This document shows, in pieces, positions 11,909 through 22,739 of a DNA stretch of 64,000 nt. Made by a program: the position numbers and the translations under genes. Origin of the DNA: Tuctoria greenei. Taxonomy: Eukaryota; Streptophyta; Magnoliopsida; Poales; Poaceae. Within the stretch, counting starts at the first letter, position 1, and each line of letters begins with the position of its first letter. The notes beneath the pieces are model-generated. The model worked only from the letters and a program-made list of their open reading frames with translations. It was not told where the DNA came from and searched no databases. Where the stretch lies: assembly GCA_036927565.1 (NCBI GenBank), contig JAYESD010000001.1, forward strand, positions 70,389,751 through 70,453,750. The letters run 5' to 3'.

Positions 11909-12527
11909 TGTTAGAAGGATCAGACTTGTCAGGTAGTGAGACCGGACTAGTCCGGTGCTATCCAGTAAGGGCAACTAGACTAGTCTAGACCCTTACAGAG
12001 CTAGTCCGATGTTGTCCAGTAAGAGTAACCCGACTAGTCCGGACCCTGATCGGACTAGTCTGGTCAGTTCAGTAACTGTCACTTTGAACTCGAAATTGAC
12101 ATGTGTTCTGAAAGGACACAACCCACCGAATGTTATGTCCCTGATCGGGGGACACAACCTTCCTAAGGGGTGGGATGCCCCCTCTTGTGTCTCTTGGTCA
12201 AGTATAAGAAGAGGGTCAAGTGTATGATCAAGGAATGCAAAAAGGCATACACACATACACACTTGAACACTCTAACCCACTCAAAATCCTATCAACATAC
12301 CAAGAGAAGAACAAGGGGAAATGCCTCTCGTCGTTGTTCTTCTTGCGGCCTCGCCTTGTTGGCTCGATGGAGTCAAGCAACCACAAAGATGGAGGAGAAG
12401 GTATTAGAAGTGTAATTGTGCTATTTGAGAGATAGCACTTGATGTTCATATTGTATTCAGTTTTCTCCATGTAATTTGAGATGATTTAGTGGCTATTTGA
12501 TCTTTGGGATCCCTTTTGATTATAACA
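11909..12527 (+). repeat. CopB 5' LTR
   Basis: Starts TGTTAGAAGG and ends ...TTATAACA. It holds several copies of an ACTAGT-centred palindrome (for example accggactagtccggt near 11940) in the first 160 bp. It aligns from end to end with 42106-42725. A candidate TATA-like stretch (agtataag) is near 12200. Confidence 0.95.
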
Positions 12528-12528
12528 A

Positions 12529-12541
12529 TGGTATTAGAGCC
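12529..12541 (+). other. CopB primer-binding site
   Basis: TGGTATTAGAGCC, one mismatch from the plant initiator-tRNA-Met complement TGGTATCAGAGCC. It lies one base after the 5' LTR. Confidence 0.92.
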
Positions 12542-12599
12542 ATTTAGACCACTAATTATTTCGAATTGAGTTTTGATCAAAGTTTTTCGCTGAAAGTTT

Positions 12600-13030
12600 T
12601 GAAGGTCCGGACTTGTCTGGTCTAAGGGCTAGACTAGTCCGATGTGCCACAATGAAGTGGTTAGGTTTTTCGGGTCAGGGCGTTTTGATGCGTTCATCTG
12701 ATTGAAAATCAATTAAGCACTTGGGATTGAAATCCATTTTGAAAAATTAAGTTGTTTTGATAAGATGGTAAGATTAAGATTCCCTTTTGGGTATTTTGGC
12801 ATTTTCGGACCTTTTATGTAAACTTTTCCGGGGTTGGCCGGACTAGTCCGGAATAGTACGGACCAAAATCAAAAAGTTCAATAAAGAACAAGTCAAATGT
12901 TTTTGGAATGGACCAGACTTGTCTGGTCATGATTCTGTTTAAGGTCGAACTTGTCCGGCCTGAGGACCGGACTAGTCCAAATACCATACTGTAAGAGTTC
13001 GGACTAGTCCGGCCATGTGTGGACTAGTCT
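12600..13030 (+). repeat. ACTAGT-centred palindromes in the CopB leader
   Basis: The untranslated leader carries further copies of the LTR palindrome: near 12633 (agactagtccg), 12838 (ccggactagtccgg), 12970 (accggactagtcc), 13000 (cggactagtccgg) and 13020 (ggactagtct). Divergent halves such as gacttgtctggtc lie between them. No coding frame is supported. Confidence 0.8.
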
Positions 13031-13102
13031 GTACTATATAATTAAGTTTGCTTATTCAATAAGTTTCCGCTGTGAATTAAGATTATATTGTCATAGAAAT
13101 TT

Positions 13103-13454
13103 GGTCGATTAACCAAAGCGAAAGATAAATTGTTATGTCAATTTAAGTTGCATGGAATTCTGTTGAGTAACCAAAGTGAAAAATAGAATTGTCATGTTTT
13201 TAAGCTATGTTAATTTCATTATTGGCCGAGTAATCAAAGTGAAAGATAAAATACTATGTATTTCAGTTGTTCTTCAATGTTGAGTTTTAATGTCATTATT
13301 GATCGAGTAACCAAAGCGAAAGGCATTAATGACATTCCTTTTCTAAGAACATTGTAATTTGGTCAAGTAACCAAAGAGAAAGATAAATTACTATGTTGAT
13401 TTTAAGTTACTCAAATGTTGAGTTTTGGTCAAGTAACCAAAGTGAAAGATGAAA
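13103..13454 (+). repeat. Six spaced repeats in the CopB leader
   Basis: A core like ggtcgagtaaccaaagtgaa recurs at 13103, 13162, 13224, 13301, 13361 and 13427, with start-to-start spacings of 59, 62, 77, 60 and 66. The bases between are AT-rich and often include the start of the following word (ttatgtcaa or cattatt). The array lies just upstream of gag, where packaging or translation signals of a retrotransposon would lie. Its role is inferred from position only. Confidence 0.85.
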
Positions 13455-13514
13455 CTCATCATTTTCTTATGATTAACATCTACACATTTCTTCTTGTTTT
13501 GTATTTTAATTATG

Positions 13515-14394
13515 AAGGTTCCTCCAATGCAAATTCAGCACTGAGTTTCATAGCTTCTGTTGATCCACTCAATGGAAGCAATTATGATATATGGTGAGAG
13601 AAGTTGGAGATTGCTTTAGCAATCTCCGAGATAGACTTGGCTCTCACTACTCCATATCAGATTGCACCGGTAGAACCAGTAAGAGATGCTGATGAAACTC
13701 AGGAAGCCTTTGCTGTGAGGACAAAGGAATATACTACTGAGTTATTGGCTTATGAAATTGATTGTTATAAGTGGAAGAAATCAAACAGGAAATGTTTGAT
13801 GGTGATTAAGGGCACTATCACTGAGGCCATTCGAGGAGCAATCCCTGAATGAGAAACTGCTGTTGAATACCTTCAAAGGATAGAGAATCAGTTTAATGGT
13901 TCTTCTAAGACCACTGCAAGCACTCTTATCAAGAGGCTTGTTACTGAAAAGTATCATAGAGGTGGTGTGCGTGAGCACATCTTAAGGATGCCAAATATGG
14001 CTGCAAAGCTTAAGCCTATGGATTTGGGGATTAAAGATGAGTTCATTATGCATCTCATCATTGCCTCACTTCCTAAGGAATTTGAGACTTTTGTCATCAA
14101 GTACAACTCTCAACCTGAACTATGGAACATAGAAAAACTTATGGCCATGTGTGTTTCAGAGGAAAAGAGGATTAAGCCCCTTCACGGTTATGATGCTATT
14201 AATTATGTGAAGAGAAAAAGTAGGCTAAGAAGAATTATTCTTCTAAGCAATCTTTTAAGTATCATGGATCTTCTCACCATAATAAAGACAAGGGTAAGGC
14301 TCCATAAAGCCATCCTTACCATAAGGATGTGAAAATGGATAAAGATCAATGCCGCTTTTGTTTAGACAAAGGTCACCATCAGAAGGATTGCATA
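13515..14394 (+). pseudogene. CopB gag, 5' part (interrupted by CACTA-2)
   Basis: A Copia gag of the UBN2 type. It opens with the phrase DPLNGSNYDIW and continues through REHILRM, MAAKLKPMDL, SLPKEFETF and EKLMAMC, all typical of this family. A zinc knuckle starts near 14350 (C-x2-C-x4-H-x4-C; last Cys at 14388-14390). Frame breaks include a TGA right after the IW at about 13595, a TGA near 13850 and a frameshift near 14220. No convincing start codon remains. After codon 14391-14393 the frame meets the CACTA insertion and resumes at 38639-38641 (the duplicated ATA), leading directly into the protease segment. Gag would form the cytoplasmic particle and bind element RNA. Confidence 0.9.
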
Positions 14395-14830
14395 AACTAC
14401 AAGAATCGGGCAAATAAGTGTCAGCCAAACCATAATCGTCGGCCCCAACGTTTTAAATCCATGTATATTTGTCGGTTTAGAGAAGTTGACACTTACATAT
14501 TTATGGCCGTTGGCTAGGCGACGACGGCCGACGACATCAAGTATGGTCGTCGGTTTTAGCACAGAGGCCGACGACTTTAATTATGGGTGTCGGTTCAATA
14601 CCACAGGGCCGACGGTCTTAGTGTGGGCCCCACTGCACGAAAAAACTATTTTCCCACCGATCTGTAAGACCGTCAGCCCAGACAAAAGAGCCGATGGCTT
14701 TAAAGTGAGACCCACCTTGCAAGGCTATGATCATCGGCTTTAGTGCTCTGGCTGACGGCCATAAAGTGGGCCCCGCGGACCTCAACTAAGACTTTTGGTT
14801 ATGTGTAACCGACGACTTTAGAGCCCTTAA
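14395..14830 (+). repeat. CACTA-2 left terminus and subterminal array
   Basis: After the terminal repeat, words such as gtcgtcgg, ggccgacgac, gccgacggtc and gctgacggcc recur in both orientations at about 14437, 14519, 14545, 14567, 14609, 14670 and 14749. These match the array near the right end (38250-38605). In En/Spm the TNPA-type protein binds such repeats. Confidence 0.9.
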
Positions 14831-16308
14831 CATCGCGTGCACAGCGAGAAAACCTAACACTCCACCCGTGCGGCTCTCGTACGTTGCTGCCTGCGTCTCC
14901 GAGCCGCCGCCCCCCGCGCCCTGTGTCGCCGCTCGCGCCTCGCTGTCTCCCAGCGCTCGGCTGCCTAGAGCCCCGCCTCCCAGCGCCTGGCCGACCAGAG
15001 CCCCGCCTCCCAGCGCCCTGGCTGCCGCACCCCGCCCCCGGCCGTCGCGCCCCGGCGCCCCAGTGCGTCCGCCTTGCCGCCCAGTGCCCCCCACCGACCG
15101 CCGCTCCCGGTCCGCACGTCTCTGCCTCCACTCTTTTGGCTCATCGGATAAGATTAAACCTTAAACTTGTCTATAAATTAAGTTTTTGAATTCCGATAAG
15201 TGTGGCGTTAAGTTTTTGATTTGATTAGTGTATGAATTTCTATATCATTACTTGTGCATGTTTATATTGTGTTTTATCCATATATGTGTATGTTAACTTG
15301 ATTATCATAGATGTTAGTTATTTAAGTTCAATTATGTTTATTTTAATTTTTTATTGTTTATGTACTATATGTATATACAATTTTATTAAATATAGGTGAA
15401 TAGGATCGACTAGATGATTAGTCGTCGATTAGGGCGATTAGTCGACCGTAGTCGAACTCTAGTCTACCTCGTAGTCGTTCAACGTATTTAGAGAGAAGTG
15501 TTGTTAGTCGACACTAAGGAAACAAAGCCGGGAGTACCATCATCCCGACATTGAGAAAGGAGAAGGCAGAGGGGATAGGGAAGAATGGCGCAATACCAAC
15601 GTTGAGGAAGGAGGAGGCGGAGGGGACAGGAGAGAACAGCGCAGGGAGGCAGACATGAGAAGGACGGCGGTGCACGGTGGAGGAGTAGCGACGACACACC
15701 TGGAAAGGAATGCCATGGCGCCAGGCGGCAGCGGGCGGCACGACTGGCGGCACGACAAGACCCATTTAGTACGAAGTTAAAGCAGGCTTCGTAAGGCGTC
15801 ACCTAGTCGCCGCTTAGGCGGCCAGGCGCTCCGACCCTGACGTCATGTGCAGTCGCGTGGCCGCTGTTGTTTAGGCCACCGGTGCTGCCTGCCCCTTTTT
15901 ACTTTAAGAACTGCACCAGATAGGTGGGTGTAGTGTTAAATAGGCGGCGTTATGTTGTCGAAATATTTTAGGACCTATGTTGGACAATAGATGTAGGGTC
16001 GTGACATTAAACAAACTATGAAGTAGCAGTAAGACCCATTCCGTACGAAGTTCAAGCAGGCGTTCAGTGGCTCCGGCCCTGCGTCATGTGCGGTTGTGTG
16101 GTCGCCTTTGTTTAGGCTGCCGGCACTGCCTGCCCCTTTTTACTTTAAGAACTGCACCGGATAGGGGGTGTAGTGTTAAATAGGCGGCGTTATGCTGTCA
16201 AAATTTTAGGACCTATCCTGGAAAATAGATGTAGGGTCGTGACATTAAACAAACTATGAAGTAACCATATATGTTTATTAACATATATTTATTTGATGCA
16301 GTTTTAAA
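14831..16308. other. CACTA-2 left non-coding region
   Basis: 14860-15120 is extremely C-rich, as if derived from a GC-rich promoter or first exon. Overlapping open frames on both strands there reflect base composition. 15397-15480 is dense in CGACTAG/CGATTAG words. 15484-15790 carries short imperfect repeats around gaggaaggaggagg. No protein is supported. The transposase start codon follows at 16309. Confidence 0.5.
15757..16264 (+). repeat. Tandem duplication of about 274 bp
   Basis: The segment starting aagaccca at 15757 is repeated starting at 16031. Shared blocks include ctgcctgccccttttt, actttaagaactgcacc, aaataggcggcgttatg and tagggtcgtgacattaaaca. The copies differ by small indels and substitutions, so the duplication is not recent. 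It lies directly upstream of the transposase start. Confidence 0.9.
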
Positions 16309-16384
16309 ATGGGTGACGATCGTAAGGCGATGTATCATGGATGGAGTTCAACTGGTGCGCACACTAATGAATGGGGTCATATCG
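16309..16384 (+). pseudogene. CACTA-2 TNPD transposase, first coding segment
   Basis: An ATG at 16309 opens a frame beginning MGDDRKAMYHGW and running to the LARD insertion point at 16384. The next 5 bp after the LARD element (31540-31544) repeat the TATCG target site. The reading frame then continues with the Cys-rich part of the plant transposase-associated domain (CPCIKC near 31600). The start was chosen because this is the only ATG giving a frame that joins across the insertion. Main part of the gene: 31545-34966. Confidence 0.85.
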
Positions 16385-17299
16385 TGTAAAAGCCTGTTTT
16401 TCGGAAGAACAAAAATGCAAAAATGCGAACTTAAAATTTTTGAAAATGGACTTGGAAATCCAAACTCACATGAACCACATGAGTTAACCAATGTTCACTT
16501 AAAATAGGGACTTGTTAAAATTTTACATACATAACATGTTTTCTAATGTATATTGGAACTTAAGGTGTAAAATCCTTAATTTCCAAGTATTCACATTTTC
16601 AATGAAAAATTAAAGGAGAAAAGAAAACAAAATAGAGAGAAAGAAAAAGGAATTATTCCAACCCTAAAATGGGACATCCAAAAATATTCAAATCTCATGC
16701 CGTAAATTTTTCCATGACCTTGTAATATTCCAAATAGACTCTCGGTAAAGTTTCAAAATTTTTGAAGCATGTTTCCCATTTATTGGACACGTACTGAGAG
16801 TTTAATCAACGTCGACTTCAAATTTAAACTTTGTGCTCAACCTTGTCCAAATCAACTCCAAATTTTTCTTGAGGTCCCTTATGGTTCAAAAAGGTTAAAT
16901 TCAAAGTTTCAGGATTTTTGAACCTAATCTACTATTTATTTCTTTGAGTCAAGTATCACCACTTGAATTCAAATTCAAACCTGAGTTCAAATTCAACTTG
17001 CTCAGTTTTGAAATCTGATTGCACTGTAAAATTCTCCACATTTTATTTAGTCATTGGGCCAAAGTTGAATATTTTTGAAGCATGTCTGCTAGCTCCATTT
17101 GAATTTTGAAAAGAGAAGGGAGAAGAGAGTGGGACCCACATGTCATACTTATCCTCAGTACTAGGAAAAAGGTGGGCCCCACTGGTAAGCTACTCAATGG
17201 ATGGAGATATTTTGCATATGGAATGAAGTGGATAAGGGGAAAAATTGGAGTGGGTCCCACATGTCATGTCTATCCTCATGGCCACAAAACCAACCTGGC

Positions 17300-18000
17300 T
17301 TCTTCCTCTCCCGTCCTTATCACCGCGTTGGTCCTTATCTTCCCGCTCGCCACCTCCAGACCCGCAACCCACGCGCCAAGCTCGCACTCGCCACCAGTCG
17401 CCTCTGCTCCGGCTCGTGGCCACCATGGCGCCGCGTTGCTGCCCCCTGCACGCTGCTCGCCCGGCCGCCATGCCGCTCCCCAGCTCCGCCTAGCCGCACC
17501 GCTCACGCTGGCGCTCCACCTCCCGGCCGCTTGCAGCCCCGTGCCCAGCGCCTGAAGCCGCTGCCGCTGGCCCGCGTCCGGCCGACTCCTCGCCTCCCTC
17601 CAGCGCTTGTCCACGCGCCGCCGACGCCGCGCTGCTGCGCCCCACGCCCGGAGCCGCACCACCTTGCCGGCCGTCCGTTCACCGCGTACACCCTGAACCG
17701 CGCCTGCTCGCCTGGTCGCCCCCGCGTCTCGTCGGCGTCCCAGCAGCGTCCGCGCCCCAGTGCTGTCGCGCTGTCCCCGTGCTCCAGCTTGCCGCCCATA
17801 GACGCGCCTTGGTCTGCGCTTGCTGCTCTCGCCACTCTGCTCCTTCGCCGACCGCCCTCCACGCTGCTGCATCACCTCGCCGGCAACCGTGCCCCCTTGC
17901 CCTCCTGTGGCCTCCAATGCCCTGACCTGCGACATGCTGCGCCCGTTCCTAAGTCTGCGTGCGCTCGCCGCCCTCGGTACGTCGTCGTGATGTTCCGCGC
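17300..18000. other. GC-rich block inside the LARD-F 5' LTR
   Basis: Very rich in C and G, with long open frames overlapping on both strands (17201-18040 plus, 17276-18094 minus). The partner block at 27460-28130 in the 3' LTR has different frame lengths, and the predicted peptides are compositionally biased (Ala, Pro, Arg). This looks like captured or promoter-like GC-rich DNA, not a maintained gene. Confidence 0.5.
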
Positions 18001-18141
18001 CATGGTTGCACCAAACCAGCAAAGCGAGGGATGTATGTGATGTATGAGATGCAAGAACACGTCGACGACACAACGACAACGACAATTGGTGCAAGGTTAG
18101 CTCTGAATTGTGCGAAGATTAGTTGGGACAGTGCTGCAGCT

Positions 18142-18736
18142 AAGGTGTTTGATGAAATGTTCACGAGGAAAGAACCAACTTTGTTGATGTTTAGAACTGG
18201 TTTGTGATGCAGGGGTAGGATGATGTCGCAACCGACAAGCCTAAGTGCCAAGGTGCTCTTGGAATGTTGATGAAGTAACCAAATCAAGTACACACCCAAG
18301 ATGTTCGGCGAAATGCCTACAAGGTGAGCCTTGCCCTGAAATACCTTACTTGACGTCACCGACGTTCGTTCGTCGTGATCGCTAAGGGTACTCATGTGTC
18401 GTCAAGTCGTACGTCCAGTTTCCGCATTGATATCATTCCTATAGGAGTCCCCAAGTTGACCTTCTTTGTCTTTTGGATCGCGTTAACTTGTCCGTGTGTG
18501 CTCGTGATGCTCCACCATGAGCCACGTCGACATCGTTGACCACATGACATCGTCGTGACATTTTGAGCCGTCATCGTGCCCTGGCATCGAGATGAAGGAT
18601 GCCTGTGATGAGTGTGGTGCTGAAACACAAACACGACTCGTCGAACAATAGTTGTCAAGCCAAATTAGGTTTTAGTCGTTGTGAGAGCAATCGAGTCCTA
18701 AGTGTAGCCAGGGTGCTTGATGAAATGCCTTCTAGG
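18142..18736 (+). other. PPR-like phrases in the LARD-F LTR
   Basis: Three short stretches translate to the C-terminal half of a pentatricopeptide-repeat unit: KVFDEMFTR (18142-18168), KMFGEMPTR (18298-18324) and RVLDEMPSR (18710-18736). The first is preceded in frame by CAKISWDSAAA, which also fits a PPR helix. They are not in one continuous frame. The same phrases recur in the 3' LTR. They suggest that a piece of a PPR gene was captured long ago, or that one word was duplicated. Confidence 0.35.
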
Positions 18737-19118
18737 TCAAACCAGGTGTGTCGGTGATCACCGATGACCTGGGGTAGAGGTATGCAAGAACGTTGCGACC
18801 AACAGGGAGAACTAGACCAAGGGGAACCTTGGATAAAAGTTCCTTGGTTGTGTCGAGGATGTTCCCTAACCGATCACAGGATTGGTTAACTTGGTGTACC
18901 ACTTCTTCGACGGCAGGTTCGTCGAGTCGCTTATCAACAACCGAGTCGACATCACTAGCCTTAAGACTCACAAGGTGGTGTTCCGGGTTCCGCTCACCCC
19001 ATTGACGAGTTCGGGTTGTTGTCGACGTTGCTAAGACGATCTTCTCGAGATGGCAAATGCATGCCTTCACGGCAAGGTCTTGCATCATGTTTAAGTCCTG
19101 ATAGCTTACCGAGCTCAC
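18732..19118 (-). other. Open frame of 128 codons antisense in the LARD-F LTR
   Basis: An uninterrupted minus-strand frame of 128 residues occurs here and again at 28864-29250 in the other LTR, differing at about six residues. Composition looks protein-like (no obvious bias; charged residues spread evenly), but I recognise no family. Conservation between LTRs may only reflect their recent common origin. A coding role is unproven. Confidence 0.2.
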
Positions 19119-20213
19119 CTGGACAAGCTTGCGGGAGACACTACATTAGTGTCGTCGTGTAAGCACCTGAACAATGCTTGCGACGTTAGTCGTAGCAACT
19201 GGTTTACCTAAAAGCGATTTGAACGTTGTCTTGGTACTCATGCTAGGTTAACAGTGCTTGTAATGAGTTCTTAATTCCAAGCCATGTTGATCTCAATTCA
19301 GTCCCAGGTGTTGTTAGGTTCCATCATGGTTCATCCTAAGTCAGGACCCTACGACAGCACTGCTCACTTAACTAGGTCTACTCCTTTATGAGTTAAGTCA
19401 AGTTCATTGGTCGATTGCTAAATCGCGACCTTCGTCTTGTACACTCCACTCATACTCAATCTTTCGATGTCCCACCATGACTTTTAGGTTGTTCTTACAC
19501 TTCTCTGCCCAACACTTCTTCACTATTCAAAATTTTCAATCTCGCATGGCATAGCTTGAAGTGTGGTATGCTAAGTTGCAATATAGCTTTATGTTGTACC
19601 TTTCGGTTCATACCGACACTACTATGTCCACCTTGACTCAACCTCTGGTTACCCACACAACAGATGCATATCTGTCCTTCCTAGTCAAACTCCTCGATCT
19701 TAAGGTTTACACAACCCCATAGAGTCTATTATTAAATTACTTAATTACTTAATTACTTATAGGCATATCATGTCGATAGGAACGTGCTAATTGGTGATCG
19801 ACAAGAAACTTCACTTGGAGGAGAAGGCCAGGGTGTCCACTTGAAGTCCTTGGTGGAGTCTGCACAGAAGGACCACAAACAATTGACATTTATTCGACTC
19901 GCAAACTAAGGCAAACCCCGGTTTGCATTTAAGTCGTTTATAAAATTTTACTTTATCACTATGATGAGTAGTCTATGAATTGTGCATTACATTTAGGATG
20001 ATTGATACTCCACTTGCATGGCCAAAAATCCCAGGGATTGGTTGGAACGGGTTATAGTTTGACCTATAGTAACTGCTTTGCTAATGCATAGGAAATTCGG
20101 TAGAAGTCGAGTAGTTGGAATTTACTCACGAGAGATGTAGGACATATCTCACAGGATTGGTTAGATAGAAAATGGTTTAATATAATGAAATTGAGACCGT
20201 GCAGGGAATGGAT

Positions 20214-20623
20214 AGGAAGCAGTGAGAATTGAGTCTCGGTCGCATAGCCCTGCCTGTGTCGATTAAGGCCCGTCCGTATGCAGCCCCTTCGGACAAGCTT
20301 GAATTGTACCGGCGACATAATGGAGATATGGGATCCAATAAACTAACGTAGCTTGGTCACCTGGGTATCGAGGCATACCGTTTCATTTTATAGGTGTGGG
20401 TTGAGGGCAGCAAGGTGTAGGAAGCAGTGAGAATTGAGTCTCGGTCGCATAGCCCTGCCTGTGTCGATTAAGGCCCGTCCGTATGCAGCCCCTTCGGACA
20501 AGCTTGAATTGTACCAGCGACATAATGGAGATATGGGATCCAATAAACTGACGTAGCTTGGTCACTTGGGTGTCGAGGCATACCGTTCCATTTTATATGT
20601 GTGGGTTGAGGGTAGCAAGGTGT
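20214..20623 (+). repeat. 205-bp tandem duplication present only in the 5' LTR
   Basis: The block starting aggaagcagtgagaattgag at 20214 recurs at 20419. Each copy ends around the phrase gagggcagcaaggtgta. The 3' LTR has one copy (near 30377). The two LTRs are identical at insertion, so the duplication arose after insertion or was lost from the 3' LTR. Confidence 0.93.
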
Positions 20624-21584
20624 AAATCCGCTGGTGGGCACGTCAGAGTACGCCCCACGCAGGGACCTCCTGCTCGTGATGGATCGACCGGTTCGGCATT
20701 TGAGTGTCTCGCGAAAGGTTGCCATATACGACTAGTACTGAAGTGTTACGTAGGTACTACGCGAAGTACTCGTTAGCATTTCCGAAAGTGCGTATGTGTC
20801 GTGTTGTCCGGGTGTGTCCTGATTGCAATCACCGTCCCTCGCGGTAATAGAGTACCACTTGTTCACTGAGCGGTGACGTAGTAAATACTAAAGAAGTCAG
20901 AAAAATATGTTGTATTGAATTATAATTGCTTGGAACCTTGTATGGCTTAGAGATAGTATAATTAAAAGTTTACAGTTTCCCCATACTTTACCTGTAATAG
21001 CATTATGTGCTTTGGGCATGTCATATCATCGGCAAAGCGCTTCTTGTTTGATTGTGGAGTCCATGATGTGCCGTGCTTGAAGAATGTCATTTGCTACTTA
21101 AAACATGATTATAAGGATCCACTTATAGGCGAGTCTATTTATGCTATTCCTTACCTATGTTTAGTATTCACCCTACATATGTCTAGTGAGACGGTTAAGT
21201 CTTGCTGAGCCTTATGCTCACGTTTGCGCTTTAACGATTTTTGCAGGTATTAGTTTTATTTCTGCTGTTCTGGTTGTACATGAGACTCGAGGTGTCGAGA
21301 TAAATCTCATGTGAACCACGCCGCTGCTGAATGTTCTTCGTGTTGCTAGTGAGAATCGTCCTAGGGCATGGACGTCTTCTCTCCTGCTTAGTTAGGTGAG
21401 ATTATGAGTATGTATTTTCCGCTGCGTGTGTACTTCTGTGGTACACTCTTTTGTAAACTCTTCTTATTATGAAATGAAAACTTTATATGTTTTGGTATCC
21501 TTTTTGTGTGTGCTGTTAGGTGCCGCATCGCACGGCACCACCCAATGAGATCCTCGGATGTGTGGACTCCGGTCCCCACAGACA

Positions 21585-21596
21585 TGGTATCAGAGC
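21585..21596 (+). other. LARD-F primer-binding site
   Basis: TGGTATCAGAGC, a perfect match to the complement of the 3' end of plant initiator tRNA-Met. It lies four bases after the 5' LTR. Confidence 0.95.
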
Positions 21597-22739
21597 TTCA
21601 TTGGGAATAGCACGCTCGAAAAGAGCCTATTATCGAAAACTCCGAAGTAGTCGAGTGAGGATTAGCTATATGCCCATTAATGACTATTACTAGTATAAGT
21701 TATAAAGGTGGTGAACTAACTTGTTATATTATTTCTGTAACGACGCTCCGTCTTCAAGGTAAGAGGTAAGGTACGCCGTCGAGAGCGGATCAATCTTGGT
21801 AAGCTCTGCATACGAGATGTGGTATGTGATATTTCCGTGGCTTAGAACGGAAAGTCAATATGAGTCTCTGAAACTTTCCATGTTTCTGAGAACATATGAC
21901 ACGCGGTACCCCAGCGTGACACAAAATTAGTGGGAGCCCCCATCGGGTGGTGTATAACCCGATAGTATGCATCTCTAGAACCATTAATGTTCTATGGGAT
22001 CATGCGAAACACGTATGCCCGAGCGTGTATAAGCCGGTTCGTACGAGAGTCTTTGCTATACAGACGCATTTACAGTCATGTACCTCGAGACATGACTTCG
22101 CTCGAGGGTGACTCACACCAGAGTCGTATGCATTTACTTTCATATATATTATTGTGACTGCCTGTCGTGTTTCCCCGTGCCGCCCTTGAGGTGTGAAGGT
22201 GTGAATGGGGATTGTTTGTCTTCTGCAGGTACACTAATTCCAGTAGCGACCCGTGTAGAATACGTTTGCGAGTGATCGATATTAGGACCACCTATAGACG
22301 TATCCGGATATACCGGGTTAGACTTTTCTTTTAGTAAGGCACGTAGTACCGTCAGCATCCCACTTGATACTTTGACCATCCCCCACGAAAGAAATGGCTT
22401 CATATTCATATTAAGTCCAAGTATCAGTTGCCGATATCATGTGGACAAGGTAAATTGTTTCTTTTCAAGAGTAGGTGAACCAGAGTTCTTTGTTCCTTGT
22501 GAGAGTTTAGCTCGACTTCGCTGGGTTGATACTTTGGTTAAGCATGAAGATCCATAGTGATATGCTATGGATAAGAAGGTCGTCAAGTCTCTTTTAAGAT
22601 TCCATTTAGTTCCAAAGAAAATTATTAGTTGTGAATTAAGTTCTAGCCACCAGACTTGAGTTTTGAGCTAAGTTTCAAAATTTGAGTTTGTTCCCAAATT
22701 CTTGTGTTTCGAAGCCGGTGAGTTCTGTTTTCGAACAGA

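Larger units (their letters stand above)
16385..21580 (+). repeat. LARD-F 5' LTR
   Basis: Starts TGTAAAAGCC and ends ...GGTCCCCACA. Contents in order: AT-rich block; 17106-17290 with repeated gtgggaccc/gtgggcccc words; GC-rich block 17300-18000; PPR-like phrases 18142-18736; mixed DNA to the end. It is 202 bp longer than the 3' LTR, mainly because of a 205-bp tandem duplication at 20214-20623. Confidence 0.96.

Noticed and set aside
13103..13454. Regularly spaced repeats resembling a CRISPR array
   Set aside because: The repeats are degenerate, the spacers are themselves similar, and the array lies in the leader of a plant retrotransposon.
14786..15189. Open frames on both strands in the C-rich block of CACTA-2
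   Set aside because: Same reason: C-rich low-complexity DNA gives chance open frames. No domain or start context.
17201..18094. Long overlapping open frames on both strands (279 codons plus, 272 codons minus) in the LARD-F LTR
   Set aside because: They overlap on opposite strands in very GC-rich DNA where stops are rare, peptides are biased to Ala, Pro and Arg, and frame lengths are not kept in the other LTR.
21005..21208. 67-codon open frame conserved in both LARD-F LTRs (also 30964-31167)
   Set aside because: Short, unrecognised, and similar mainly because the LTRs are recent copies of each other.
21585..21596. tRNA-Met-like sequence as a tRNA gene
   Set aside because: Only 12 bases match, at the exact primer-binding position. 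No cloverleaf can be formed from the flanks.
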